Source: Rugamonas sp. A1-17 (GTDB lineage Bacteria > Pseudomonadota > Gammaproteobacteria > Burkholderiales > Burkholderiaceae_D). Taken from it: 64,000 bases of DNA. The stretch's first letter is position 1, and every line of letters starts with the position of its first letter. This document shows positions 8,662-18,287 of this stretch, piece after piece. Both the position numbers and the translations under genes were made by a program. The notes beneath the pieces were generated by a model, which saw only the letters and a program-made list of their open reading frames with translations, had not been told where the DNA came from and ran no database searches. The DNA lies in the NCBI GenBank assembly GCA_025548565.1, contig JAJLPB010000013.1, forward strand, positions 186,001-250,000, in the 5' to 3' direction.

Positions 8662-9594
8662 ATGAAAATCATGGAAACCATGATCAGCATCGAGTGCTTT
8701 GTGCGCAGCGCCGAAGCGGGCAGCTTCTCCGAAGCCGCGCGCCGGCTCGGCCTGACGCCGGCCGCCGTCGGCAAGAACATCGCGCGGCTGGAGGCGCGGC
8801 TGGGCGTGCGCCTGTTCCAGCGCAGCACGCGCAGCCTGTCGCTGACGGAGGCAGGACAGCAGTTCCTCGATGAAGTGGGCGGCAGCCTGTCGACGATACA
8901 GAACGCGGTCGCCAACCTGGCCAGCGCCGGCGGCCAGCCTGCCGGCACGCTGCGCGTCAGCATGCCGACCAATTTCGGCCGCCAGTACATCGTGCCGATG
9001 CTGGGCGATTTTTTGCAGCGCTATCCCGCCATCTCGCCCGACTGGTCTTTCGACAACCGCCCGGTGGACCTGATCGCGCAAAGCTTCGACGCCGCGCTGG
9101 GCGGCGGCATCGACCTGTCGCCCGGCGTGGTGGCGCGCAGGCTGGCGCCGGCGAACCGGGTGCTGGTGGCATCGCCGGCCTACCTGGCCGAGCACCGCGC
9201 GCCGAAATCGCCCGCCGACCTGCATGAACATGACGGCATCCTGATCCGCTCACCGCAAACGGGGCGGATACGTCCGTGGGCGCTGATCAATCGCAGCAAG
9301 CAGCAGGCGCCCGTCACGCTGCGCGTCCGCATGACGATGAGCGATCCCGGCGCAGCCTGCGACGCGGCGGCCCTGGGCCTGGGCATCGCCTTGATCAACT
9401 ACTCGGAATCGCTGGCGCATCTGGAAGCAGGCACGCTGGTGCGCGTGCTGCCCGGCTGGCATGTGGATGGCGGCTCCGTATCGATCTACTATCCGGCGCA
9501 GAAGCTCCTGCCGGCCAAGACGCGGGCTTTCGTGGAATTTGTCGTCGAGCGCTTCCGCACCGAGCGGCTGGCGCAATTGCTGTCGGCGGATTAG
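8662..9594 (+). CDS. LysR-family transcriptional regulator
   Basis: Up to 310 residues. The N-terminal winged helix-turn-helix (ISIECFVRSAEAGSFSEAAR, then RLGLTPAAVGKNIARLE) is followed by a periplasmic-binding-like effector domain beginning near PAGTLRVSMPTNFGR. Three closely spaced Met codons (8662, 8671, 8680) are possible starts; the sequence does not decide firmly. It is divergent from the SDR gene, which it probably regulates. It belongs to the CrgA/DsdC-like branch that often controls oxidoreductases. Confidence 0.9.
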   Translation: MKIMETMISIECFVRSAEAGSFSEAARRLGLTPAAVGKNIARLEARLGVRLFQRSTRSLSLTEAGQQFLDEVGGSLSTIQNAVANLASAGGQPAGTLRVSMPTNFGRQYIVPMLGDFLQRYPAISPDWSFDNRPVDLIAQSFDAALGGGIDLSPGVVARRLAPANRVLVASPAYLAEHRAPKSPADLHEHDGILIRSPQTGRIRPWALINRSKQQAPVTLRVRMTMSDPGAACDAAALGLGIALINYSESLAHLEAGTLVRVLPGWHVDGGSVSIYYPAQKLLPAKTRAFVEFVVERFRTERLAQLLSAD

Positions 9595-9667
9595 CACCTG
9601 CGGCGCATCCAGCCGCATTCAGGATAATCTGGCAAACTATCGGCAAATCTTCAACGCCTTCTTGTAT

Positions 9668-10798
9668 ATGGAACAATTCATCGTCCTGATCTTCCCCGTA
9701 TTTTTCCTGCTGATGGTGGCGGAATTCGCGTACGGGTGGGCGAAACGGCGCAATACGTATCGCCTCAACGATGCGCTGAGCAGCCTCAGTCAAGGCTTGA
9801 TCAGCCAACTCGTCGCGGTGCTCACGCAGCTGTTTCAGATCGGCCTCTATGCCTGGGTATTCGACAAGGTCCGCCTGGTGACGCTCACGGAATTTTGGCC
9901 GGCGTGGTACGGCTGGGTCGCCGCCGTCGTGCTGTTCGATTTCTGCGACTACTGGCTGCACCGCATGGGCCACGAGTGCGCCGTCATGTGGGCCGCGCAT
10001 CAGGTCCACCATCAAAGCCAGGACTTCAATTTCTCCACCGCGCTGCGGCAGGAAAGCTCGGTGATCTTCATCGGCTGGGCGTTTTATCTGCCGATGGCGG
10101 TTCTGGGCGTACCGCCGGAGCAGTTCGCGGTGGCCGGCCTGATCGTGCTGCTGTACCAGTTCTGGATACACACCGAGCATATCGGAAAACTCGGCTGGTT
10201 CGACCGCGTGTTTTCCTCGCCCTCCAACCATCGCGTGCACCATGCGGTCAACGACCAGTACCTCGACAAGAATTATGGCGGCATGCTGGTCATCTGGGAC
10301 CGCATGTTCGGCACCTTCGCCGAGGAGCGGGAGCCGTGCGTGTACGGCACGCGCAGTCCATTGAACAGTTGGGATCCTGCGTGGGCCATCGTGTCGGAAT
10401 ACTGGGTCTTGCTGAACCTGTCCCGGCAGGCCGGGCGCTGGTCCGATAAGCTGAAGATCTGGTTGAAGCATCCGGGCTGGCGTCCCGCCGATCTCGCACT
10501 GCCGGGCAAGCCATTCGACCTGGAAGCCGCCAGGCAAAGCTACGATCCGCCGCTGACGGCGCGGAGCCGCTGCATCGCGGCGGCGCAGTTCGGCCTGTGC
10601 GTGACGGCCACCGCCGCGTGCCTGTGGCATTCGGCGGCGCTGTCCTACGCCCGCTCGGCGCTGGCGATTACGGCGGCGATGGGAGGCTTCTGGGCGCTGG
10701 GCGCGTATATGCAGGGACGCTTGTCGGCGGCCTACATGCTGGCCGTCGACCTGGTCGAGGTGGCGACAACGGCCGCCGTATTGTGGCCGGTCCTGTGA
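9668..10798 (+). CDS. sterol desaturase / fatty acid hydroxylase family membrane protein
   Basis: A 376-residue integral membrane protein with the di-iron histidine clusters of the family: HRMGH, HQVHH and HRVHH, plus a further His in WIHTEHIGKLGW. Several hydrophobic segments flank the cluster, and the C-terminus adds about three more helices. Family members hydroxylate or desaturate lipids; some bacterial members act on ether lipids or ornithine lipids. The actual substrate is unknown. The start at 9668 (MEQFIVLIF) is chosen because the membrane helix begins there; no strong ribosome site is visible. It converges on rlpA with a 5-base gap. Confidence 0.85.
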   Translation: MEQFIVLIFPVFFLLMVAEFAYGWAKRRNTYRLNDALSSLSQGLISQLVAVLTQLFQIGLYAWVFDKVRLVTLTEFWPAWYGWVAAVVLFDFCDYWLHRMGHECAVMWAAHQVHHQSQDFNFSTALRQESSVIFIGWAFYLPMAVLGVPPEQFAVAGLIVLLYQFWIHTEHIGKLGWFDRVFSSPSNHRVHHAVNDQYLDKNYGGMLVIWDRMFGTFAEEREPCVYGTRSPLNSWDPAWAIVSEYWVLLNLSRQAGRWSDKLKIWLKHPGWRPADLALPGKPFDLEAARQSYDPPLTARSRCIAAAQFGLCVTATAACLWHSAALSYARSALAITAAMGGFWALGAYMQGRLSAAYMLAVDLVEVATTAAVLWPVL

Positions 10799-10803
10799 TC
10801 GGA

Positions 10804-11949
10804 TCAGCGTTGGACGACGATGGGCTTGAGGTGCAGCGATGACGGCAGGCCTTGTGCCGCCTGCAGCGCTTCCTGGCGGGTCGCGAACGGGCCGGTGAAC
10901 AGGCGGTACACGGCGCCGCCCTGCATCACTTCCAGTCCATTCAATCCCTTGCCGGACAGTTTGCCGCGCACCGCTTCGGCATTCTCGGCGCGCGAGTAGG
11001 CGCCCAGCTGCAGGTAGAAGCCGCCCTTGGCGGTGCTGGCCGCCAGCGTTTCGGTATCGGCCGGCGCACGGTCTGTCAGCATCAACGCCGCCGCATCGGA
11101 GGCTGCCGTCCCCGGCACGGCCTTCGGCGCCAGCACCAGCGGCTCGCTGTTCGACGTTGTCGATGGTGTCACGATCAGCGGACCACCACCCAGGCCGCCC
11201 GACGACGCCTGCCGCGAAGACGATTGCGACTGCAGGCGCGGCGACACCGTGCCCGAAACGCCGGCCCGCGTGGCCAGCATGCGGTCCACTTCATCCGGCA
11301 GGATGCGTTCGATCTGCAGCTCATGGCTACCCTTGCCCAGCAAGCCCAGTTTGAGCGCAGCCGTGTAGGACACGTCGATGGCGCGGTTGGCATGGAAGGG
11401 CCCGCGGTCGTTGATCCGCACGATGACCACCGCGCCGCTCACCAGGTTCGTCAACCGCGCGTAGGAAGGAATCGGCAGCGTCGGATGCGCGGCCGTCATC
11501 TTGTACATGTCGTAGATTTCGCCGGACGAGGTACGCTGGCCGTGGAACTTCTTGCCGTACCAGCTGCCGATGCCGATCTGCGTGAATGGCTGGTTGCCGG
11601 TGATCGGCGTGTAGGTCTTGCCGAAGACGACGTAGGGCCGGTTGGAGTACGGCAGCAACGGATCGTTGCGCACGTCGGCGTCCGGCACGTCGGCCAGGTT
11701 GGCTGGCGGGGCGTCGCCGGGACCGTCGTCCTGGTAGTAGCCGCCGCGTCCCGAATTTGCCGGCGGCAGCGCCGGCAGGCCGCCATCGGGCTTGGCGTTG
11801 GACGGCGCCTTGATCACCGGCTTGGACGTACGAGGCGTCTTGGACAGCGTGCCGGTATCGGTGACCGTCGGCGCGGTGCCGCAGCCGACCAGCGCCAGCA
11901 TGGCCAGCGTGGTACAGACATTCAAAATACGGCTACGGGTCATACGCAT
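10804..11949 (-). CDS. rlpA: septal ring lytic transglycosylase RlpA (lipoprotein)
   Basis: A 381-residue lipoprotein. The signal peptide ends in a lipobox at LALVGC (about residues 18-23). A long linker is followed by the double-psi beta-barrel core (IGIGSWYGKKFHGQRTSSGE ... VRINDRGPFHANRAIDVSY), which holds the catalytic Asp, and a C-terminal SPOR domain (YLQLGAYSRAENAEAVRGKL). RlpA cleaves stem-peptide-free glycan strands at the septum. The start at 11949 has AAGGA 7 bases upstream. It is the last gene of the mre-mrd cluster, 10 bases after mrdA. Confidence 0.93.
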   Translation of the reverse strand: MRMTRSRILNVCTTLAMLALVGCGTAPTVTDTGTLSKTPRTSKPVIKAPSNAKPDGGLPALPPANSGRGGYYQDDGPGDAPPANLADVPDADVRNDPLLPYSNRPYVVFGKTYTPITGNQPFTQIGIGSWYGKKFHGQRTSSGEIYDMYKMTAAHPTLPIPSYARLTNLVSGAVVIVRINDRGPFHANRAIDVSYTAALKLGLLGKGSHELQIERILPDEVDRMLATRAGVSGTVSPRLQSQSSSRQASSGGLGGGPLIVTPSTTSNSEPLVLAPKAVPGTAASDAAALMLTDRAPADTETLAASTAKGGFYLQLGAYSRAENAEAVRGKLSGKGLNGLEVMQGGAVYRLFTGPFATRQEALQAAQGLPSSLHLKPIVVQR

Positions 11950-11959
11950 CACTTCATCC

Positions 11960-14041
11960 TTACGGTTTTTTACGCGCCGGCGGCACTGCCTGCACGGTCG
12001 GCGGCGCGGCTGCCGGAGCAGGCGCGGTCGGTGCCGGCGGTGCCGCTGGTGCCGGCGGTGCGGCAGGTGCCGCCGGCGCGCGCCGCTCGAATTCGGCGGC
12101 GGCGGCCTGCTCTTCCAGCGTCTGCCCTTCGACCGGCAACACTGTCTCGGCGTCTTCCTTCGGCACCCTGGTCGTGTCTTTTTCAGCCGGGCGCTTGCCC
12201 AGCAGGTAGTAGTCCAGCGCCTTGCGGGCGATCGGCGCCGCTTCCGCACCGCCCTTGCCGGCGTTTTCCACCACCAGCGCCAGCACGATGCGCGGCTTGT
12301 CCGCTGGCGCGAACGCGGTGAACAGCGCGTTGTCGCGCAGGCGCTCGGCCAGCCTGGCGGCGTTGTACTTCTCGCCCGAGCGGATCGTGATCACCTGCGC
12401 GGTGCCGGTCTTGCCGCCCACGGTGTAGCCGGCGCCGGCGAAGGCGCGCACGCCGGTGCCGCCCGCCTCCGTGGTCACGCCGACCATGGCATTCTTGACA
12501 AAATCGATATTCTCCTGCTTCAGCGGAATCCGATAGCTCTCCTTGGGCACCGTCAGTTTGCGGCTGCGCGTCGCGCTGTCTTCCACAATCTTGACCAGGT
12601 GCGGCTTCATCACCACGCCGTTGTTGGCCAGGTTGGCCACCGCGTGCGCGATCTGCAAAGGGGTGTAGGCGTTGTAGCCGGAACCGTTGCTGACCGAGAT
12701 GGTATCACCACCTACCCACTTCCCTGCCGCACCCTTGAACCGCTTGCGCTTCCATTCCTGCGAAGGCAGCACGCCGGTCTTTTCGTTTTCCAGGTCGATG
12801 CCGGTCTGCTGGCCGAAGCCGAACGGCTTCATGAAATCGTGGATAGCGTCGATGCCCATGTCGTGGCCCAGCGCGTAGTAGTAGGTATTGCAGGAGACGA
12901 CAATGGACTTGTGCATGTCCACCGAGCCGTGGCCGCCGACCACGTCGTCGCGGAACTGGTGGCCTCCGAGGTTATAGAAACCTGGATCGTAGGTCACCTG
13001 GCTCGGCGTACGCTTGCCCAGCTCCAGCGCGGCCAGCGCCATGAAGGGCTTGAAGGTGGAACCCGGCGCGTAGGTACCGGACAAGGGACGGTTCACCATC
13101 GGCCGGTCCAGCGAGGTATTGAGGTCGTTCCAGCTTTGGGCGTCGATGCCGTCGACGAACAGGTTAGGATCGTAGCCGGGCCGCGACACGTAGGCCAGGA
13201 TGTCGCCGGTGGACGGCTCGATCGCCACCAGCGCGCCACGCCGCTCGCCAAAGGCTTCCTCCACCACCTTCTGCAGCTCGATGTCGATCGACAGGATCAG
13301 GTTACTGCCCGCCACCGCCGCCGTGCGCGACAAGGTGCGGATGGCGCGGCCGCCCGCCGATACCTCCACTTCCTCGTAGCCGGTGGTGCCGTGCAGCTGC
13401 TTCTCGTAGCTCTTCTCCAGGCCTTCCTTGCCGATATGGTCGGTGCCCTTGTAGTTGGCGGCATCGTCGGCGTCCGCGATGGCCTCGGCCTCGGCGCGGC
13501 TGACGCGGCCGATAAAGCCGATCACGTGCGACGCCGTCTCACCCAGCGGGTACTGGCGGAACAAACGCGCCTGCACCTCCACGCCGGGGAAGCGGAAGCG
13601 CTGCGCCGAAAAGCGCGCCACTTCCTCGTCGGTCAGGCGGGTGCGCAGCGGCACGCTCTCGAAGCCCTTGGATTCCTCCAGCAGCTTCTTGAAGCGCTTG
13701 CGGTCCTTGACCTCGATCTCGATCAGCTTGGACAACTCGTCGATGGTCTCGTCCAGCGTCGCCGTCAGCTTGGACGGGGTGATCTCCAGCGTGAAGGCCG
13801 AGTAGTTACGCGCCAGGACCACGCCGTTGCGGTCCAAAATCAGGCCGCGATTGGGCACGATGGGTACGAGGGCGATGCGGTTCTCCTCCGCCTTGACGGC
13901 GAAGTCGTTGTACTTGATCACCTGCAGCCAGATGAAGCGCGCCAGCAGCAGGCCGAAACACAGGAACACCATCGCTCCCAGCACCGTGATGCGGGTGCGG
14001 AATTGCTGGAGCTCGCGCTCCGTATCCTTAATCTCCGTCAT
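11960..14041 (-). CDS. mrdA: penicillin-binding protein 2 (copy distal to mreB)
   Basis: Class B PBP that cross-links peptidoglycan for cell elongation with RodA. The 693-residue protein has a cytoplasmic start, one membrane helix (ITVLGAMVFLCFGLLLARFI), the PBP dimerisation domain, and a transpeptidase domain with STFK (Ser328), SCN and KTG (Lys544). The catalytic residues are intact, so it should be active. It ends in a Pro/Ala-rich tail of about 45 residues that the other copy lacks. Its start overlaps the rodA stop (ATGA). It is strongly similar to the second mrdA at 16305-18287, with long identical blocks and the same motif positions. Confidence 0.95.
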   Translation of the reverse strand: MTEIKDTERELQQFRTRITVLGAMVFLCFGLLLARFIWLQVIKYNDFAVKAEENRIALVPIVPNRGLILDRNGVVLARNYSAFTLEITPSKLTATLDETIDELSKLIEIEVKDRKRFKKLLEESKGFESVPLRTRLTDEEVARFSAQRFRFPGVEVQARLFRQYPLGETASHVIGFIGRVSRAEAEAIADADDAANYKGTDHIGKEGLEKSYEKQLHGTTGYEEVEVSAGGRAIRTLSRTAAVAGSNLILSIDIELQKVVEEAFGERRGALVAIEPSTGDILAYVSRPGYDPNLFVDGIDAQSWNDLNTSLDRPMVNRPLSGTYAPGSTFKPFMALAALELGKRTPSQVTYDPGFYNLGGHQFRDDVVGGHGSVDMHKSIVVSCNTYYYALGHDMGIDAIHDFMKPFGFGQQTGIDLENEKTGVLPSQEWKRKRFKGAAGKWVGGDTISVSNGSGYNAYTPLQIAHAVANLANNGVVMKPHLVKIVEDSATRSRKLTVPKESYRIPLKQENIDFVKNAMVGVTTEAGGTGVRAFAGAGYTVGGKTGTAQVITIRSGEKYNAARLAERLRDNALFTAFAPADKPRIVLALVVENAGKGGAEAAPIARKALDYYLLGKRPAEKDTTRVPKEDAETVLPVEGQTLEEQAAAAEFERRAPAAPAAPPAPAAPPAPTAPAPAAAPPTVQAVPPARKKP

Positions 14042-15183
14042 GCCACCGCCCTCCAGGCCCGCGCGGCCGCGCCGCCACGCACCGCGCGGCTGTGGTGCTG
14101 GATGCTCATCAGGATGCCGCCGCCCAGGCCCAGCGTCATCAAGGCCGTGCCGCCGTAGCTCATGAACGGCAGCGGCACGCCGACCACCGGCACAATGCCG
14201 CTGACCATGCCCATGTTGACGAAAGCGTAGGTAAAGTAAATCATGGTGATGGAGCCCGCCAGCAGGCGCGTAAAGAAAGTGGAAGCGTTAATCGCGATAT
14301 TCAGCCCGCGCAGGATCAGCAGCAGGTAGAGCGCCAGCAGCACCAGGTTGCCGGCCAGGCCGAACTCCTCGGAGAACACGGCAAAGATGAAGTCCGTCGT
14401 GCGTTCGGGGATGAATTCCAGGTGGGCCTGCGTGCCGTGGGTCCAGCCCTTGCCGGACAGGCCGCCAGAGCCGATGGCGATCGTCGACTGGATGATGTGG
14501 AAGCCCTTGCCCAGCGGGTCGTGATACGGATCGATCAGCGTCAGCACGCGGTCGCGCTGGTAGTCGTGCATGAAGGGCCACAATACCGGCAGGCCGGCGC
14601 ACGCCACCGCGCCCAGTGCCGCCATCGCCTTCCACGACAGGCCGCCGAGGAAGATCACGCAAGCGCCGGCCGCCACCACCAGCAGGGCCGTGCCCAGGTC
14701 GGGCTGGCGCCCGATCAGGAGCACGGGTATAGCCAGCAGCAGCGCCGCGATCAGGTAGGAATGCCAGCGCAGCTGCCCCTGCTGCCGCTGGAAGAACCAC
14801 GCCATCATCAGCGGCATGGCGATTTTCATGAACTCGGACGGCTGCAACTGCACGCCGATGGTGAGCCAGCGGCGCGAGCCGCCCTTGATGGTGCCCACCA
14901 GCGCCACCGCCACCAGCAGGGCCACGCCCAGCGCGTAGGCCGGCACGGCGATGCGCATCATCATTTGCGGCGGCGTATTGGCCGCCACCCACATCACCAG
15001 GAAGGCCATGCAGATATTGCGCAGCTGGTCCGTCACCTTGCCGGGGATCGCGATGCCGGCCGAGTACAGCGTGACCAGCCCCACCGACAACAGCAACAGC
15101 ATGATGAGCGCCAGCTGCGCGTCGAACACGGCAAAGTAAGGCCGCATCCGCTGCCACAGCGGGCGCCCGTCAAAACGGCGCAT
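14038..15183 (-). CDS. rodA: peptidoglycan glycosyltransferase RodA (second copy in operon)
   Basis: A SEDS-family polytopic membrane protein (381 residues) that polymerises lipid II for side-wall synthesis. It contains the family segments LVTLYSAGI, GSRRWLTIGVQLQPSEFMKI, GRQPDLGTALLV and the C-terminal VVGVPLPFMSYGGTALMTLG. It ends with an Ala/Arg-rich tail that the neighbouring rodA lacks. The start overlaps the preceding rodA stop as TGATG, and the stop overlaps the mrdA start as ATGA, so translation is likely coupled in a chain. It is roughly three quarters identical to the other RodA by eye. Confidence 0.94.
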   Translation of the reverse strand: MRRFDGRPLWQRMRPYFAVFDAQLALIMLLLLSVGLVTLYSAGIAIPGKVTDQLRNICMAFLVMWVAANTPPQMMMRIAVPAYALGVALLVAVALVGTIKGGSRRWLTIGVQLQPSEFMKIAMPLMMAWFFQRQQGQLRWHSYLIAALLLAIPVLLIGRQPDLGTALLVVAAGACVIFLGGLSWKAMAALGAVACAGLPVLWPFMHDYQRDRVLTLIDPYHDPLGKGFHIIQSTIAIGSGGLSGKGWTHGTQAHLEFIPERTTDFIFAVFSEEFGLAGNLVLLALYLLLILRGLNIAINASTFFTRLLAGSITMIYFTYAFVNMGMVSGIVPVVGVPLPFMSYGGTALMTLGLGGGILMSIQHHSRAVRGGAAARAWRAVA

Positions 15184-16295
15184 CAGGTTTGCACCAGTTT
15201 ACGGTGGCGCTGTATGCTCATCAGGATGCCCGCGCCCAGGCCAAGCGTCAGCAGCGCGGTGCCGCCGTAGCTCATGAACGGCAGCGGCACGCCGACCACC
15301 GGCAGGATGCCGCTGACCATGCCCATGTTGACGAAGGCGTAGGTGAAGTAAATCATCGTGATGGCGCCGGCCAGCAGGCGGGTGAAGAAGTTGGGCGCGT
15401 TCCCGGCGATCATCAGGCCGCGGCCGATCAGCAGCAGGTACAGGAACATCAGCACCAGGTTGCCGGTCAGGCCGAACTCCTCGGAGAACACGGCGAAGAT
15501 AAAGTCGGTGGTGCGCTCCGGGATAAACTCAAGGTGGGCCTGCGTGCCGTGGGTCCAACCCTTGCCGGTCACGCCGCCCGAGCCCACGGCGATGGTGGAC
15601 TGGATGATGTGGAAGCCCTTGCCCAGCGGGTCGGAGGTGGGATCGATCAACGTCATCACTCGTTCGCGCTGGTAGTCGTGCATCACCGACCAGATCACCG
15701 GCAGGCTGGCGGCGCCCGCCACGAACAGCACAATCAACGCCTTCCACGCCAGGCCGGCCAGGAAGATCACGCAGAAGCCGGCGGCCACCACCAGCAAGGC
15801 GGTGCCCAGGTCCGGCTGCTTGACGATCAGCCCCACCGGGATCGCCAGCAGCACGGCGGCGATGGCGTAATCCTGCCAGCGCAGGTGGCCGGCGCGCTGC
15901 TGGAAGAACCACGCCAGCATCAGCGGCATGGCGATCTTCATGAATTCGGAAGGCTGGATGTCCACGCCCACGTGCAGCCAGCGCCGCGCGCCCAGCTTGA
16001 TGGTGCCGAACAGCGCCACGCCGACCAGCAGCGCCACCGCGATCACATAGGCCGGAACGGCGATGCGCATCATCATCTGCGGCGTGACGTTAGCCACCAC
16101 CCACATCACCATGAAGGCCAGGAAGATGTTGCGCAGTTGGTCTTCCACCTTGCCGGGAATGCCGATGCCGGCCGAGTACAGCGTCACCAGGCCGACCGAC
16201 AGCAATGCGCAGATGATCAGCATCAGCGGCAGGTCGAAAACGGTGAAGTACGGGCGAAGGCGGCGCCCCAGGGAACGCCTTTCGTTGATGCGCAT
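15183..16295 (-). CDS. rodA: peptidoglycan glycosyltransferase RodA (first copy in operon)
   Basis: A 370-residue SEDS-family protein with the same signature segments as the next gene (GARRWLHVGVDIQPSEFMKI, KQPDLGTALLV, VVGVPLPFMSYGGTALLTLG). It starts 9 bases after the upstream mrdA, which is the usual mrdA-rodA order, and its stop shares a base with the start of the second rodA. The C-terminus (SIQRHRKLVQT) is short, as in most RodA proteins, so this is the more canonical of the two. Confidence 0.95.
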   Translation of the reverse strand: MRINERRSLGRRLRPYFTVFDLPLMLIICALLSVGLVTLYSAGIGIPGKVEDQLRNIFLAFMVMWVVANVTPQMMMRIAVPAYVIAVALLVGVALFGTIKLGARRWLHVGVDIQPSEFMKIAMPLMLAWFFQQRAGHLRWQDYAIAAVLLAIPVGLIVKQPDLGTALLVVAAGFCVIFLAGLAWKALIVLFVAGAASLPVIWSVMHDYQRERVMTLIDPTSDPLGKGFHIIQSTIAVGSGGVTGKGWTHGTQAHLEFIPERTTDFIFAVFSEEFGLTGNLVLMFLYLLLIGRGLMIAGNAPNFFTRLLAGAITMIYFTYAFVNMGMVSGILPVVGVPLPFMSYGGTALLTLGLGAGILMSIQRHRKLVQT

Positions 16296-16304
16296 GCTGG
16301 TCCT

Positions 16305-18287
16305 TTATTCCTTGTTGCCGGGGGTTTCGGCGCCGGGCTTCCTGTCGTCGCTGACGCCCTGTTCGGCCTGGACGTCCTGCACGGAACGCAGCTCGGCGTC
16401 CTCCTTCGGCACGCGGGTGGTGTCTTTTTCGTTCGGGCGCTTGCCCAGCAGGTAGTAGTCCAGCGCCTTGCGCACGATGGGCGCGGCCACGCCGCCGCCG
16501 AAGCCGCCGTTCTCCACCACCACGGCGATGGCGATGCGCGGCTTGTCGGCCGGGGCGAAGGCGGTGTACAGCGCGTTGTCGCGCAAGCGTTCGGCGATCA
16601 GGTTGGCGTTGTACTTCTCGTTCTTCTTGATCGCCACCAGCTGCGCGGTGCCGGTCTTGCCGCCCGAGGTGTAGCCGGCACCGGCGAACGCGCGCGCCGC
16701 CGTGCCGCCGATGGTCACGCCCACCATGGCGTTTTTGATGAAGTCGATGTGTTCCTGCTTGAGCGGGATGCGGTAGCTTTCCTTGGGCACCGTCAGCTTG
16801 CGCGCGCGCGTGACGCTGTCCTCGATGATCTTCACCAGGTGCGGCTTCATCACGATGCCGTTGTTGGCCAGGTTGGAGACGGCGTGCGCCATCTGCAGTG
16901 GCGTGTAGCTGTTAAAGCCGTTGCCGATGGCGATGGAGATGGTGTCGCCGCCGACCCACTTTTGCGCCGCCGGATTTTTCTTGAAGCGGTTGCGCTTCCA
17001 TTCCTTGGACGGCAGCACGCCCTGCTTCTCGTGTTCCAGGTCGATGCCGGTGAGCTGGCCGAAGCCGAACGGTTTCATGAAATCGGTGATGGCGTCGATG
17101 CCCAGATCGTTGCCGAGCATGTAGTAGTAGGTGTCGCAGGATTCGACGATGGACTTGTACATGTCGACCGTGCCGTGGCCACCCGGTTTATCGTCGCGGA
17201 ACTTGTGGCCGCCCAGCGTGAACGAACCCGGATCGAAGATGGTCTGGCCCGGCGTGCGCTTGCCCAGCTCCAGCGCGGCCAGCGCCATGAAGGGCTTGAA
17301 GGTGGAACCCGGCGGATAGGTGCCCGACAGCGGACGGTTCACCATCGGCTTGTCCAGCGAGGTATTGAGGTCGTTCCAGCTTTGCGAATCAATGCCATCG
17401 ACGAACAGGTTGGGATCGTAGCCTGGCCGCGACACGTAGGCCAGGATGTCGCCCGTCTCCGGCTCGATGGCGACCAGCGCGCCGCGCCATTCGCCGAAGG
17501 CTTCCTCGATCACCTTCTGCAGCTCGATGTCGATCGACAGTATCAGGTTGCTGCCCGGCGTGGCGGGCGTGCGCGACAAGGTGCGGATGGCGCGGCCGCC
17601 GGCCGACTTCTCCACTTCCTCGTAGCCGGTGACGCCGTGCAGCTGCTTCTCGTAGCTCTTCTCCAGGCCTTCCTTGCCGATATGGTCGGTGCCGTTGTAA
17701 TTGGCGGCGTCCTCGGTGTCGGCGATGGCCTTGGCCTCCGATGTGTTGATACGCCCGATGTAGCCGATCACGTGCGAGGCGATCTCGCCCAGCGGGTACT
17801 GGCGGAACAGGCGTGCCTGCACCTCCACGCCGGGGAAGCGGAAGCGCTGCGCCGAAAAGCGGGCCACTTCCTCGTCGGTCAGGCGGGTGCGCAGGGGCAC
17901 GCTCTCGAAGCCCTTGGACTCCTCCAGCAGCTTCTTGAAGCGCTTGCGGTCCTTGGTCTCCACCGTGATCAGTTTGGACAGCTCGTCGATCGTCTCGTCC
18001 AGCGTGGCGCTCAGTTTCGACGGCGTGATCTCCAGCGTGAAGGCCGAGTAGTTGCGCGCCAGGACCACGCCGTTGCGGTCCAAAATCAGGCCGCGATTGG
18101 GCTCGATGGGGACGATGGCGATGCGGTTCTCTTCGGCTTGGGCGACGTAGTCGCTATGCTTGTAGACCTGCAGCCAGATGAAGCGCGCCAGCAGCGCGGC
18201 GAAACAAAAGAACACCAGCGCGCCCAGCACCGTCAGGCGCAGGCGGAACTGGTGCAGTTCGCGTTGGTTGTCCTTGAGTTCAGTCAT
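16305..18287 (-). CDS. mrdA: penicillin-binding protein 2 (copy next to mreD)
   Basis: A 660-residue class B PBP with one N-terminal membrane helix and intact transpeptidase motifs STFK (Ser328), SCD in place of SCN, and KTG (Lys544). The SxN motif thus reads S-C-D (ESCDTYYY), a difference from the paralogue at 11960-14041. It lies directly downstream of mreD, the normal place for mrdA. The tail is short and charged (GAETPGNKE). The start region is a 13-bp tandem repeat that creates an out-of-frame upstream ATG. No strong ribosome site is visible, so coupling to mreD translation or reinitiation is likely. Confidence 0.95.
   Translation of the reverse strand: MTELKDNQRELHQFRLRLTVLGALVFFCFAALLARFIWLQVYKHSDYVAQAEENRIAIVPIEPNRGLILDRNGVVLARNYSAFTLEITPSKLSATLDETIDELSKLITVETKDRKRFKKLLEESKGFESVPLRTRLTDEEVARFSAQRFRFPGVEVQARLFRQYPLGEIASHVIGYIGRINTSEAKAIADTEDAANYNGTDHIGKEGLEKSYEKQLHGVTGYEEVEKSAGGRAIRTLSRTPATPGSNLILSIDIELQKVIEEAFGEWRGALVAIEPETGDILAYVSRPGYDPNLFVDGIDSQSWNDLNTSLDKPMVNRPLSGTYPPGSTFKPFMALAALELGKRTPGQTIFDPGSFTLGGHKFRDDKPGGHGTVDMYKSIVESCDTYYYMLGNDLGIDAITDFMKPFGFGQLTGIDLEHEKQGVLPSKEWKRNRFKKNPAAQKWVGGDTISIAIGNGFNSYTPLQMAHAVSNLANNGIVMKPHLVKIIEDSVTRARKLTVPKESYRIPLKQEHIDFIKNAMVGVTIGGTAARAFAGAGYTSGGKTGTAQLVAIKKNEKYNANLIAERLRDNALYTAFAPADKPRIAIAVVVENGGFGGGVAAPIVRKALDYYLLGKRPNEKDTTRVPKEDAELRSVQDVQAEQGVSDDRKPGAETPGNKE

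Noticed and set aside
11960-18287. Assembly error as the cause of duplicated mrdA and rodA
   Set aside because: The copies differ at many positions and have different tails, so they are real paralogues rather than a repeated contig piece.
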